64,000 nucleotides of DNA from Siphonodentalium dalli (Eukaryota > Mollusca > Scaphopoda > Gadilida > Siphonodentaliidae), in assembly GCA_032622095.1 (NCBI GenBank), contig CP136068.1, positions 183,607 through 247,606 on the forward strand, written 5' to 3'. Below, piece after piece: positions 40,691-55,760 of this stretch. Positions within the stretch are counted from its first letter, which is position 1. Each line of letters begins with the position of its first letter. The position numbers were made by a program, and so were the translations under genes. The notes under the pieces were generated by a model. It was not told where the DNA came from. It searched no databases and saw nothing but the letters and a program-made list of their open reading frames with translations.

Positions 40691-43367
40691 ATGTGTGTGG
40701 TGGTGATACCTATATCTGTGTGTGGTGGGGATACCTATATATGTATGTGGCGGGGATACCTATATATGTATTTGGTGGGGATACCTATATATGTGTGTGG
40801 TGGTGATACCTATAGATGTATGTGGTGGGGATACCTATATATGTGTGTGGTGGTGATACCTATATATGTGTGTGGTGGGGATACCTATATATGTATGTGG
40901 TGGGGATACTATATGTGTATGTGGTGGGAATACCTATATATGTATGTGGTGGGGATTGCTATATATGTATGTGGTGGGGATACATATATATGTGTGTGGT
41001 GGGGTTACCTATATATGTGTGTTGTGGGGATACCTATAGATGTATGTGGTGGGGATACCTATAGATGTATGTGGTGGGGATACCTATATATGTGTGTGGT
41101 GGTGATACCTATATATGTATTTGGTGGGGATACCTATATATGTGTGTGGTGGGGATATCTATAGATGTGTGTGGCGGGGAGACCTATATATGTATGCGGT
41201 GGGGATACCTATATATGTGTGTGGTGGGAATACCTATATATGTATGCGGTGGGGATACCTATATATGTATGTGGTGGGAATACCTATATATGTATGCGGT
41301 GGGGATACCTATATATGTATGTGGTGGGGATACCTATATATGTATGTGGCGGGGATGCCTATAGATGTATGTGGTGGGGATACCTATATATGTAAGTGGT
41401 GGGGATACCTATATATGTGTGTGGCGGGGATACATATATATATGTGTGTGGTGGGGATACCTATATATGTGTGTGGTGGGGATACCTATAGATGTATGTG
41501 GTGGGGAGACCTATATATGTGTGTGGTGGGGATACCTATATATGTGTGTGGTGGGGATACCTATATATGTATGTGGTGGGTAGACCTATATATGTATGTG
41601 GCGGGGATACCTATATTTGTATGTGGTGGGGATACCTATATATGTGTGTGGTGGTGATACCTATATATGTATGTGGTGGTGATACCTATATATGTATGTG
41701 GTGGTGATACCTATATATGTATGTGGTGGGGATACCTATAGATGTGTGTGGCGGGGATACCTATAGATGTATGTGGTGGTGATACCTATATATGTATGTG
41801 GTGGGGATACCTATAGGTGTGTGTGGTGGTGATACCTATAGATGTGTGTGGCGGGGATACCTATAGATGTGTGTGGTGGGGATACCTATATATGTATGTG
41901 GTGGAGATACCTATATATGTGTGTGGTGGTGATACCTATAGATGTGTGTGGTGGTGATACCTATATCTGTGTGTGGTGGGGATACCTATATATGTATGTG
42001 GTGGTGATACCTATATATGTATGTGGCGGGGATACCTATAGATGTGTGTGGTGGTGATACCTACAGATGTGTGTGGTGGGGATACCTATATATGTGTTTG
42101 GTGGGGATACCTATAGATGTGTGTGGTGGGGATACCTATAGATTTGTGTTGTGGGGATACCTATATATGTGTGTGGTGGGGATACCTATATATGTATGTG
42201 GTGGGGATATCTATATTTGTATGTGGTGGGGATACCTATATATGTGTGTGGTGGTGATACCTATATATGTATGTGGTGGTGATACCTATATATGTATGTG
42301 GTGGTGATACCTATATATGTATGTGGTGGGGATACCTATAGATGTGTGTGGCGGGGATACCTATAGATGTATGTGGTGGTGATACCTATATATGTATGTG
42401 GTGGGGATACCTATAGATGTGTGTGGTGGTGATACCTATAGATGTGTGTGGCGGGGATACCTATAGATGTGTGTGGTGGGGATATCTACAGATGTGTGTG
42501 GTGGGGATACCTATATATGTATGTGGTGGAGATACCTATATATGTGTGTGGTGAGGATACCTATAGATGTGTGTGGTGGTGATACCTATATCTGTGTGTG
42601 GTGGGGATACCTATATATGTAATGTGGTGGTGATACCTATATATGTATGTGGCGGGGATACCTATAGATGTGTGTGGTGGGGATACCTATATATGTGTGT
42701 GGTGGGGATACCTATAGATGTGTGTGGTGGGGATACCTATAGATGTGTGTGGTTGGGCTACCTATATATGTATGTGGTGGTGATACCTATATATGTATGT
42801 GGTGGGGATACCTACATAGGTCTGTGGTGGGGATACCTATATATGTGTGTGGTGAGGATACCTATAGATGTGTGTGGTGGGGATACCTATATATGTGTGT
42901 GGTGGGGATACCTATATATGTGTGTGGTGGGGATACCTATAGATGTGTGTGGTGGGGATACCTATAGATTTGTGTTGTGGGGATACCTATATATGTGTGT
43001 GGTGGGGATACCTATATATGTATGTGGTGGGTAGACCTATATATGTATGTGGCGGGGATATCTATATTTGTATGTGGTGGGGATACCTATATATGTGTGT
43101 GGTGGTGATACCTATATATGTATGTGGTGGTGATACCTATATATGTATGTGGTGGTGATACCTATATATGTATGTGGTGGGGATACCTATAGATGTGTGT
43201 GGCGGGGATACTTATAGATGTATGTGGTGGTGATACCTATATATGTATGTGGTGGGGATACCTATAGATGTGTGTGGTGGTGATACCTATAGATGTGTGT
43301 GGCGGGGATACATATAGATGTGTGTGGTGGGGATACCTATATATGTGTGTGGTGAGGATACCTATAG
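40691..43367. repeat. HOR-IV copy 1 (2,677 bp)
   Basis: It opens with a GGTGGTGATACC/TATATCTGTGTG pair. GATTGC near 40,953 and GATGCC at 41,354 tie it to HOR-III copies 3 and 4 (offset 3,319 from copy 4). The right half repeats a TATCTGTG and GGTGGAGATACC pattern near 41,900-41,970 and again near 42,530-42,600. A 26-bp unit (TATATGTAATGTGG) lies near 42,612. Confidence 0.82.
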
Positions 43368-45368
43368 ATGTGTGTGGTGGTGATACCTATATCTGTGTGT
43401 GGTGGGGATACCTATATATGTATGTGGCGGGGATACCTATATATGTATGTGGTGGGGATACCTATATATGTGTGTGGTGGTGATACCTATAGATTTATGT
43501 GGTGGGGATACCTATATATGTGTGTGGTGGTGATACCTATATATGTGTGTGGTGGGGATACCTATATATGTATGTGGTGGGGATACTATATATGTATGTG
43601 GTGGGGATACCTATATGTGTATGTGGTGGGGATTGCTATATATGTATGTGGTGGGGATATCTATATATGTGTGTGGTGGGGATACCTATATATGTGTGTT
43701 GTGGGGATACCTATAGATGTATTTGGTGGGGATACCTATAGATGTATGTGGTGGGGATACCTATATATGTGTGTGGTGGTGATACCTATATATGTATTTG
43801 GTGGGGATACCTATATATGTGTGTGGTGGGGATATCTATAGATGTGTGTGGCGGGGAGACCTATATATGTATGCGGTGGGGATACCTATATATGTGTGTG
43901 GTGGGAATACCTATATATGTATGCGGTGGGGATACCTATATATGTATGTGGTTGGGATACCTATATATGTATGTGGCGGGGATACCTATAGATGTGTGTG
44001 GTGGGGATACCTATATATGTATGTGGCGGGGATGCCTATAGATGTATGTGGTGTGGATACCTATATATGTAAGTGGTGGGGATACCTATATATGTGTGTG
44101 GCGGGGATACATATATATATGTGTGTGGTGGGGATACCTTTATATGTGTGTGGTGGGGATACCTATATATGTATGTGGTGGGGAGACCTATATATGTGTG
44201 TGGTGGGGATACCTATATATGTGTGTGGTGGGGATACCTATATATGTATGTGGTGGGTAGACCTATATATGTATGTGGCGGGGATACCTATATTTGTATG
44301 TGGTGGGGATACCTATATATGTGTGTGGTGGTGATACCTATATATGTATGTGGTGGTGATACCTATATATGTATGTGGTGGTGATACCTATATATGTATG
44401 TGGTGGGGATACCGATAGATGTGTGTGGCGGGGATACCTATAGATGTATGTGGTGGTGATAACTATATATGTATGTGGTGGGGATACCTATAGATGTGTG
44501 TGGTGGTGATACCTATAGATGTGTGTGGCGGGGATACCTATAGATGTGTGTGGTGGGGATACCTATATATGTATGTGGTGGAGATACCTATATATGTGTG
44601 TGGTGAGGATACCTATAGATGTGTGTGGTGGTGATACCTATATCTGTGTGTGGTGGGGATACGTATATATGTATGTGGTGGTGATACCTATATATGTATG
44701 TGGCGGGGATACATATAGATGTGTGTGGTGGTGATACCTACAGATGTGTGCGGTGGGGATACCTATATATGTATGTGGTGGAGATACCTATATATGTGTG
44801 TGGTGAGGTTACATATAGATGTGTGTGGTGGTGATACCTATATCTGTGTGTGGTGGGGATACCTATATATGTATGTGGTGGTGATACCTATATATGTATG
44901 TGGCGGGGATACCTATAGATGTGTGTGGTGGGGATACCTATATATGTGTGTGGTGGGGATACCTATAGATGTGTGTGGTGGGGATACCTATAGATGTGTG
45001 TGGTGGGGATACCTATATATGTATGTGGTGGTGATACCTATATATGTATGTGGTGGGGATACCTACATATGTCTGTGGTGGGGATACCTATATATGTGTG
45101 TGGTGGGGATACCTATAGATGTATGTGGTGGTGATACCTATATATGTATGTGGTGGTGATACCTATATATGTATGTGGTGGGGATACCTATAGATGTGTG
45201 TGGCGGGGATACCTATAGATGTATGTGGTGGTGATACCTATATATGTATGTGGTGGGGATACCTATAGATGTGTGTGGTGGTGATACCTATAGATGTGTG
45301 TGGCGGGGATACCTATAGATGTGTGTGGTGGGGATACCTATATATGTGTGTGCTGAGGATACCTATAG
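43368..45368. repeat. HOR-IV copy 2 (2,001 bp)
   Basis: It matches copy 1 at offset 2,677 over its left half, including GATACTATATATG near 43,582, GATTGC near 43,631 and GATGCC at 44,031. The right half repeats internally (GGTGGAGATACC near 44,579 and 44,779, GAGGTTACATATAG near 44,804). It matches 46,243-46,918 at offset 1,724. Confidence 0.82.
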
Positions 45369-47017
45369 ATGTGTGTGGTGGTGATACCTATATCTGTGTG
45401 TGGTGGGGATACCTATATATGTATGTGGCGGGGATACCTATATATGTATGTGGTGGGGATACCTATATATGTGTGTGGTGGTGATACCTATATATGTATG
45501 TGGTGGGGATACCTATATATGTGTGTGGTGGTGATACCTATATATGTGTGTGGTGGGGATACCTATATATGTATGTGGTGGGGATACTATATATGTAAGT
45601 GGTGGGGATACCTATATATGTATGTGGTGGGGATTGCTATATATGTATGTGGTGGGGATACCTATATATGTGTGTGGTGGGGATACCTATATATGTGTGT
45701 TGTGGGGATACCTATAGATGTATGTGGTGGGGATACCTATAGATGTATGTGGTGGGGATACCTATGTATGTCTATGGTGGTGATACCTATATATGTATGT
45801 GTTGGGGATACCTATAGATGTATGTGGTGGGGATACCTATAGATGTATGTGGTGGGGATACCTATATATGTGTGTGGTGGGGATACCTATATATGTATGT
45901 GGTGGGGAGACCTATATATGTGTGTGGTGGGGATACCTATATATGTGTGTGGTGGGGATACCTATATATGTATGTGGTGGGTAGACCTATATATGTATGT
46001 GGCGGGGATACCTATATTTGTATGTGGTGGGGATACCTATATATGTGTGTGGTGGTGATACCTATATATGTATGTGGTGGTGATACCTATATATGTATGT
46101 GGTGGTGATACCTATATATGTATGTGGTGGGGATACCTATAGATGTGTGTGGCGGGGATACCTATAGATGTATGTGGTGGTGATAACTATATATGTATGT
46201 AGTGGGGATACCTATATATGTGTGTGGTGGGGATACCTATAGATGTGCGTGGCGGGGATACCTATAGATGTGTGTGGTGGGGATACCTATATATGTATGT
46301 GGTGGAGATACCTATATATGTGTGTGGTGAGGATACCTATAGATGTGTGTGGTGGTGATACCTATATCTGTGTGTGGTGGGGATACGTATATATGTATGT
46401 GGTGGTGATACCTATATATGTATGTGGCGGGGATACCTATAGATGTGTGTGGTGGTGATACCTACAGATGTGTGTGGTGGGGATACCTATATATGTATGT
46501 GGTGGAGATACCTATATATGTGTGTGGTGAGGTTACCTATAGATGTGTGTGGTGGTGATACCTATATCTGTGTGTGGTGGGGATACCTATATATGTATGT
46601 GGTGGTGATACCTATATATGTATGTGGCGGGGATACCTATAGATGTGTGTGGTGGGGATACCTATATATGTATGTGGTGGTGATACCTATATATGTATGT
46701 GGTGGGGATACCTACATATGTCTGTGGTGGGGATACCTATATATGTGTGTGGTGGGGATACCTATAGATGTATGTGGTGGTGATACCTATATATGTATGT
46801 GGTGGTGATACCTATATATGTATGTGGTGGGGATACCTATAGATGTGTGTGGCGGGGATACCTATAGATGTATGTGGTGGTGATACCTATATATGTATGT
46901 GGTGGGGATACCTATAGATGTGTGTGGTGGTGATACCTATAGATGTGTGTGGCGGGGATACCTATAGATGTGTGTGGTGGGGATACCTATATATGTGTGT
47001 GGTGAGGATACCTATAG
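45369..47017. repeat. HOR-IV copy 3, internally shortened (1,649 bp)
   Basis: The left part matches copy 2 (offset 2,001) as far as about 45,760. There a unit reading CCTATGTATGTCTATGG occurs, and the segment holding the GATGCC marker is absent. The right part (46,243-46,660) matches 44,519-44,936 at offset 1,724. Relative to copy 2 this is a net loss of 277 bp on the left and 75 bp on the right. Confidence 0.82.
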
Positions 47018-48917
47018 ATGTGTGTGGTGGTGATACCTATATCTGTGTGTGGTGGGGATACCTATATATGTATGTGGCGGGGATACCTATATATGTATGT
47101 GGTGGGGATACCTATATATGTGCGTGGTGGTGATACCTATAGATGTATGTGGTGGGGATACCTATATATGTGTGTGGTGGTGATACCTATATATGTGTGT
47201 GGTGGGGATACCTATATATGTATGTGGTGGGGATACTATATATGTAAGTGGTGGGGATACCTATATATGTATGTGGTGGGGATTGCTATATATGTATGTG
47301 GTGGGGATACCTATATATGTGTGTGGTGGGGATACCTATATATGTGTGTTGTGGGGATACCTATAGATGTATGTGGTGGGGATACCTATAGATGTATGTG
47401 GTGGGGATACCTATATATGTGTGTGGTGGTGATACCTATATATGTATTTGGTGGGGATACCTATATATGTGTGTGGTGGGGATATCTATAGATGTGTGTG
47501 GCGGGGAGACCAATATATGTATGCGGTGGGGATACCTATATATGTGTGTGGTGGGAATACCTATATATGTATGCGGTGGGGATACCTATATATGTATGTG
47601 GTGGGGATACCTATATATGTATGTGGCGGGGATACCTATAGATGTGTGTGGTGGGGATACCTATATATGTATGTGGCGGGGATGCCTATAGATGTATGTG
47701 GTGTGGATACCTATATATGTAAGTGGTGGGATACCTATATATGTGTGTGGCGTGGATACATATATATATGTGTGTGGAGGGGATACCTATATATGTGTGT
47801 GGTGGGGATACCTATATATGTATGTGGTGGGGAGACCTATATATGTGTGTGGTGGGGATACCTATATATGTGTGTGGTGGGGATACCTATATATGTATGT
47901 GGTGGGTAGACCTATATATGTATGTGGCGGGGATACCTATATTTGTATGTGGTGGGGATACCTATATATGTGTGTGGTGGTGATACCTATATATGTATGT
48001 GGTGGTGATACCTATATATGTATGTGGTGGGGATACCTATAGATGTGTGTGGCGGGGATACCTATAGATGTATGTGGTGGTGATACCTATATATGTATGT
48101 GGTGGGGATACCTATAGATGTGTGTGGTGGTGATACCTATTGATGTGTGTGGCGGGGATACCTATAGATGTGTGTGGTGGGGATACTTATATATGTATGT
48201 GGTGGAGATACCTATATATGTGTGTGGTGAGGATACCTATAGATGTGTGTGGTGGTGATACTTATATCTGTGTGTGGTGGGGATACCTATATATGTATGT
48301 GGTGGTGATACCTATATATGTATGTGGCGGGGATACCTATAGATGTGTGTGGTGGTGATACCTACAGATGTGTGTGGTGTGGATACCTATATATGTATGT
48401 GGTGGAGATACCTATATATGTGTGTGGTGAGGTTACCTATAGATGTGTGTGGTGGTGATACCTATATCTGTGTGTGGTGGGGATACCTATATATGTATGT
48501 AGTGGTGATACCTATATATGTATGTGGCGGGGATACCTATAGATGTGTGTGGTGGGGATACCTATATATGTGTGTGGTGGTGATACCTATAGATGTGTGT
48601 GGTGGGGATACCTATAGATGTGTGTGGTGGGGATACCTATATATGTATGTGGTGGTGATACCTATATATGTATGTGGTGGGGATACCTACATATGTCTGT
48701 GGTGGGGATACCTATATATGTGTGTGGTGGGGATACCTATAGATGTGTGTGGTGGGGATACCTATATATGTGTGTGGTGGGGATACCTATATATGTGTGT
48801 GGTGGGGATACCTATAGATGTGTGTGGTGGCGATACCTATAGATTTGTGTGGTGCGGATACCTATATATGTGTGTGGTGGCGATACCTATATTTGTATGT
48901 GGTGAGGATACATATAT
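47018..48917. repeat. HOR-IV copy 4, last copy (about 1.9 kb)
   Basis: It matches copy 2 at offset 3,650, with GATTGC near 47,281 and GATGCC at 47,681. It then carries a one-base-short GTAAGTGGTGGGATACC unit near 47,720 and one unit fewer. Past about 48,840 the order breaks down into GGTGCGG and GGTGGCGATACC units, and the array becomes uniform. Confidence 0.8.
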
Positions 48918-50191
48918 ATGTATGTGGTGGGGATACCTATATATGTATGTGGTGAGGATACCTATATATGTATGTGGTGGGGATACCTATATATGTGTGT
49001 GGTGGGGATACCTATAGATGTGTGTGGTGGGGATACCTATATATGTGTGTGGTGGGGATACCTATATATGTGTGTGGTGGGGATACCTATAGATGTGTGT
49101 GGTGGGGATACCTATATATGTGTGTGGTGGGGATACCTATATGTGTGTGTGGTGGGGATACCTATAGATGTGTGTGGTGGGGATACCTATATATGTATGT
49201 GGTGAGGATACCTACATATGTATGTGGTCGGGATTCCTATAGATGTATGTGGTGGGGATACCTATATATGTATGTGGTGAGGATACCTATATATGTATGT
49301 GGTGGGGATACCTATAGTTGTGTGTGGTGGGGATACCTATAGATGTGTGTGGTGGGGATACCTATATATGTATGTGGTGGGCATACTATATATGTATGTG
49401 GTGGGGATACCTATATATGTATGTGGTGTGGATAGCTATATATGTATGTGGTGGGGATACCTATATATGTGTGTGGTTGGGATACCTATAGATGTGTGTG
49501 GTGGGGATACCTATATATGTGTGTGGTGGGGATACCTATATATGTGTGTGGTGGGGATACATATATATGTGTGTGGTGGGGATACCTATACATGTGTGTG
49601 GTGGGGATACCTATATATGTGTGTGGTGGGGATACCTATATATGTGTGTGGTGGGGATACCTATAGATGTGTGTGGTGAGGATACCTATATATGTATATG
49701 GTGGTGATACCTATATATGTATGTGGTGGGGATACCTATATATGTATGTGGTGGGGATACCTATATATGTGTGTAGTGGGGATACCTATAGATGTGTGTG
49801 GTGGGGATACCTATATATGTGTGTGGTGGGGATACTTATATATGTGTGTGGTGGGGATACCTATAGATGTGTGTGGTGGGGATTCCTATATATGTGTGTG
49901 GTGGGGATACCTATATATGTGTGTGGTGGGGATACCTATAGATGTGTGTGGTGGTGATACCTATATATGTATGTGGTGAGGATACCTACATATGTATATG
50001 GTGGGGATACCGATAGATGTATGTGGTGGGGATATCTATATATGTATGTGGTGAGGATACCTATATATGCATGTGGTGGGGATACCTATAGATGTGTGTG
50101 GTGGGGATACCTATAGATGTGTGTGGTGGGGATACCTATATATGTATGTGGTGGTGATACCTATATATGTATGTAGTGGTGATACCTATAT
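48918..50191. repeat. Uniform stretch leading into HOR-V
   Basis: It is mostly GGGG/TGTGTG units, like 28,260-29,700. The segment from 49,492 to about 49,740 resembles 29,233-29,480 (offset 20,259). A GGGCATACTATATATG short unit lies near 49,380. Units starting with ATGCATGTGG occur at 50,067 and 50,192. No gene is present. Confidence 0.75.
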
Positions 50192-52667
50192 ATGCATGTG
50201 GTGGGGATACCTATATATGTATGTGGTGCGGATACCTATATATGTATGTGGCGGGATACCTATAGATGTATGTGGTGGGGATACCTATATATGTATGTGG
50301 TGGGGATACCTATAGATGTATGTGGTGGGGATACCTATATATGTATGTGGTGGGGATACCTATATATGTATGTGGCGGGGATACCTATATATGTGTGTGG
50401 TGGGGATACCTATATATGTATGTGGCGGGGATACCTATATATGTATGTGGTGGGGATACATATATATGTATGTGGTGGGGATACCTATATATGTATGTGG
50501 TGGGGATACCTATATATGTATGTGGTGGGGATACCTATATATGTATGTGGTGGGGATACCTATATATGTATGTGGTGGGGATACCTATATATGTATGTGG
50601 TGGGGATACCTATATATGTATGTGGTGGTGATACATATAGATGTATGTGGTAGGGATACCTATATATGTATGTGGTGGGGATACCTATATATGTATGTGG
50701 TGGGGATACATATATATGAATGTGGTGGTGATACCTATATATGTATGTGGTGGGGATACCTATATATGTATGTGGTGGGGATACCTATATATGTATGAGG
50801 CGGGATACCTATAGATGTATGTGGTGGGGATACCTATATATGTATGTGTTGGGGATACCTATATATGTATGTGGTGGGGAGACCTATATATGTGTTTGGT
50901 GAGGATACCTATATATATGTGTGGTGGGGATACCTATATATATGTATGTGGTGGGGATACCTATATATGTATGTGGTGGGTAGACCTATATATGTGTTTG
51001 GTGAGGATACCTATATATATGTGTGGTGGGGATACCTATATATATGTGTGGTGGGGATACCTATATATGTATGTGGTGGGGAGACCTATATATGTATGTG
51101 GCGGGGATACCTATATATGTATGTGGTGGGGATACCTATATATGTATGTGGTGGGGATACCTATAGATGTGTGTGGTGGGGATACATATAGATGTGTGTG
51201 GTGGGGATACCTATATATGTGTGTGGTGGGGATACCTATAGATGTGTGTGGTGGTGATACCTATATATGTGTGTGGTGGGGAAACCTATATATGTGTGTG
51301 GTGGGGATACCTATAGATGTGTGTGGTGAGGATACCTATATATGTATATGGTGGTGATACCTATATATGTATGTGGTGGGGAGACCTATATATGTATGTG
51401 GCGGGGATACCTATATATGTATGTGGTGGGGATACCTATATATGTATGTGGTGGGGATACCTATAGATGTGTGTGGTGGGGATACATATAGATGTGTGTG
51501 GTGGGGATACCTATATATGTGTGTGGTGGGGATACCTATAGATGTGTGTGGTGGTGATACCTATATATGTGTGTGGTGGGGATACCTATATATGTGTGTG
51601 GTGGGGATACCTATAGATGTGTGTGGTGAGGATACCTATATATGTATATGGTGGTGATACCTATATATGTATGTGGTGGGGAGACCTATATATGTATGTG
51701 GCGGGGATACCTATATATGTATGTGGTGGGGATACCTATATATGTATGTGGTGGGGATACCTATAGATGTGTGTGGTGGGGATACATATAGATGTGTGTG
51801 GTGGGGATACCTATATATGTGTGTGGTGGGGATACCTATAGATGTGTGTGGTGGTGATACATATATATGTGTTTGGTGGGGATACCTATATATGTGTGTG
51901 GTGGGGATACCTATAGATGTGTGTGGTGAGGATACCTATATAAGTATATGGTGGTGATACCTATATATGTATGTGGTGGGGATACCTATATATGTATGTG
52001 GTGGGGATACCTATATATGTGTGTGGTGGGGATACTTATAGATATGTGTGGTGGGGATACCTATATATGTGTGTGGTGGGAATACCTATATATGTGTGTG
52101 GTTGGGATTCCTATAGATGTGTGTGGTGGGGATACCTATATATGTGTGTGGTGGGGATACCAGTATATGTGTGTGGTGGGGATACCTATAGATGTGTGTG
52201 GTGGGGATACCTATATATGTATGTGGTGAGGATACCTACATATGTATGTGGTGGGGATACCTATAGATGTATGTGGTGGGGATACCTATATATGTATGTG
52301 GTGAGGATATCTATATATGTATGTGGTGGGGATACCTATAGATGTGTGTGGTGGGGATACCTATAGATGTGTGTGGTGGGGATACCTATATATGTATGTG
52401 GTGGGGATACTATATATGTATGTGGTGGGGATACCTATATATGTATGTGGTGGGGATAGCTATATATGTATGTGGTGGGGATAGCTATATATGTATGTGG
52501 TGGGGATACCTATAGATGTATGTGGTGGGATACCTATATATGTATGTGGTGGGGATACCTATATATGTATGTGGTGGGGATACCTATATATGTGTGTTAT
52601 GGTGGTACATATATATCTGTGTGGTGGTGATACCTATATATGTATGTGGTGCGGATACCTATATATG
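50192..52667. repeat. HOR-V region, first block
   Basis: It opens with the ATGCAT unit, then a long run of nearly identical TGTATG/GGGG units (about 50,260-50,800). A ATGAGGCGGGATACC unit follows near 50,797. GTGTTTGGTGAGG units and 27-bp units with extended TATATATATG occur near 50,893-51,050. Three 300-bp sub-repeats follow. The order of units then matches that at 58,785-59,550. Confidence 0.8.
51067..51966. repeat. Three tandem copies of the 300-bp (12-unit) sub-repeat
   Basis: Copies start at 51,067, 51,367 and 51,667. Each runs: GGGGAGACC unit, GGCGGGG unit, plain units, TATAGATG/TGTGTG unit, GATACATATAG unit, then alternating TGTGTG units, a GAGGATACC unit and the ATGTATATGGTGGTG unit that closes the copy. 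Small differences mark each copy: GGGGAAACC near 51,281 in the first, GTGTTTGG near 51,869 and TAAGTATATGG near 51,942 in the third. Confidence 0.95.
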
Positions 52668-53887
52668 TATGTGGTGGTGATACCTATATATGTATGTGGT
52701 GGTGATACCTATATATGTATGTGGTGGGGATAACTATATATGTATGTGGTGGTGATACCTATATATGTATGTGGCGGGATACCTATAGATGTATGTGGTG
52801 GGGATACCTATAGATGTATGTGGTGGGGATACCTATATATGTATGAGGTGGGGATACCTATAGATGTATGTGGTGGGGATACCTATATATGTATGTGGTG
52901 GGGATAACTATATATGTATGTGGTGGGGATACCTATATATGTATGTGGCGGGATACCTATAGATGTTTGTGGTGGGGATACCTATATATGTATGTAGTGG
53001 TGATACCTATATATGCATGTGGTGGGGATACCTATATATGTATGTGGTGCGGATACCTATATATGTATGTGGCGGGATACCTATAGATATATGTGGTGGG
53101 GATACCTATATATGTATGTGGTGGGGATACCTATAGATGTATGTGGTGGGGATACCTATATATGTATGTGGTGGGGATACCTATATATGTATGTGGTGGG
53201 GATACCTATATATGTGTGTGGTGGGGATACCTATATATGTATGTGGCGGGGATACCTATATATGTATGTGGTGGGGATACATATATATGTATGTGGTGGG
53301 GATACCTATATATGTATGTGGTGGGGATACCTATATATGTATGTGGTGGGGATACCTATATATGTATGTGGTGGGGATACCTATGTATGTATGTGGTGGG
53401 GATACCTATATATGTATGTGGTAGGGATACCTATATATGTATGTGGTGGTGATACATATAGATGTATGTGGTAGGGATACCTATATATGTATGTGGTGGG
53501 GATACCTATATATGTATGTGGTGGGGATACCTATATATGAATGTGGTGGTGATACCTAAATATGTATGTGGTGGGGATACCTATATATGTATGTGGTGGG
53601 GATACCTATATATGTATGAGGCGGAATACCTATAGATGTATGTGGTGGGGATACCTATATATGTATGTGGTGGGGATACCTATATATGTATGTGGTGGGG
53701 AGACCTATATATGTGTTTGGTGAGGATACCTATATATATGTGTGGTGGGGATACCTATATATATGTATGTGGTGGGGATACCTATATATGTATGTGGTGG
53801 GGAGACCTATATATGTGTTTGGTGAGGATACCTATATATATGTGTGGTGGGGATACCTATATATATGTGTGGTGGGGATACCTATAT

Positions 53888-54986
53888 ATGTATGTGGTGG
53901 GGAGACCTATATATGTATGTGGCGGGGATACCTATATATGTATGTGGTGGGGATACCTATATATGTATGTGGTGGGATACCTATAGATGTATGTGGTGGG
54001 GATACATATAGATGTGTGTGGTGGGGATACCTATATATGTGTGTGGTGGGGATACCTATAGATGTGTGTGGTGGTGATACCTATATATGTGTGTGGTGGG
54101 GATACCAATATATGTGTGTGGTGGGGATACCTATAGATGTGTGTGGTGAGGATACCTATATATGTATATGGTGGTGATACCTATATATGTATGTGGTGGG
54201 GAGACCTATATATGTATGTGGCGGGGATACCTATATATGTATGTGGTGGGGATACCTATATATGTATGTGGTGGGGATACCTATAGATGTGTGTGGTGGG
54301 GATACATATAGATGTGTGTGGTGGGAATACCTATATATGTGTGTGGTGGGGATACCTATAGATGTGTGTGGTGGTGATACCTATATATGTGTGTGGTGGG
54401 GATACCTATATATGTGTGTGGTGGGGATACCTATAGATGTGTGTGGTGAGGATACCTATATATGTATATGGTGGTGATACCTATATATGTATGTGGTGGG
54501 GAGACCTATATATGTATGTGGCGGGGATACCTATATATGTATGTGGTGGGGATACCTATATATGTATGTGGTGGGGATACCTATAGATGTGTGTGGTGGG
54601 GATACATATAGATGTGTGTGGTGGGGATACCTATAGATGTGTGTGGTGAGGATACCTATATATGTATATGGTGGTGATACCTATATATGTATGTGGTGGG
54701 GAGACCTATATATGTATGTGGCGGGGATACCTATATATGTATGTGGTGGGGATACCTATATATGTATATGGTGGTGATACCTATAGATGTGTGTGGTGGG
54801 GATACATATAGATGTGTGTGGTGGGGATACCTATATATGTGTGTGGTGGGGATACCTATAGATGTGTGTGGTGGTGATACCTATATATGTGTTTGGTGGG
54901 GATACCTATATATGTGTGTGGTGGGGATACCTTTAGATGTGTGTGGTGAGGATACCTATATATGTATATGGTGGTGATACCTATAT
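53888..54986. repeat. Four tandem 300-bp sub-repeats, one 299 bp and one cut to 200 bp
   Basis: Copies start at 53,888 (299 bp), 54,187 (300 bp), 54,487 (200 bp) and 54,687 (300 bp). The short copy lacks exactly four units between its GATACATATAG unit and its closing GTGAGGATACC unit. The partner block at 57,910 has three copies and no short one. Confidence 0.93.
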
Positions 54987-55760
54987 ATGTATGTGGTGGG
55001 GATACCTATATATGTATGTGGTGGGGATACCTATATATGTGTGTGGTGGGGATATTTATAGATGTGTGTGGTGGGGATACCTATATATGTGTGTGGTGGG
55101 GATACCAGTATATGTGTGTGTGGGGGATACCTATAGATGTGTGTGGTTGGGATACCTATATATGTATTTGGTGAGGATACCTACATATGTATGTGGTGGG
55201 GATACCTATAGATGTATGTGGTGGGGATACCTATATATGTATGTGGTGAGGATACCTATATATGTATGTGGTGGGGATACCTATAGATGTGTGTGGTGGG
55301 GATACCTATAGATGTGTGTGGTGGGGATACCTATATATGTATGTGGTGGGGATACTATATATGTATGTGGTGGGGATACCTATATATGTATGTGGTGGGG
55401 ATAGCTATATATGTATGTGGTGGGGATACCTATAGATGTATGTGGTGGGGATACCTATATATGTATGTGGTGGGGATACCTATATATGTATGTGGTGGGG
55501 ATACCTATATATGTGTGTTGTGGTGATACATATATATGTGTGTGGTGGTGATACCTATATATGTATGTGGTGCGGATACCTATATATGTATGTGGTGGTG
55601 ATACCTATATATGTATGTGGTGGTGATACCTATATATGTATGTGGTGGGGATAACTATATATGTATGTGGTGGGGATACCTATATATGTGTGTGGTGGGG
55701 ATACCTATAGATGTGTGTGGTGAGGATACCTATATATGTATATGGTGGTGATACCTATAT

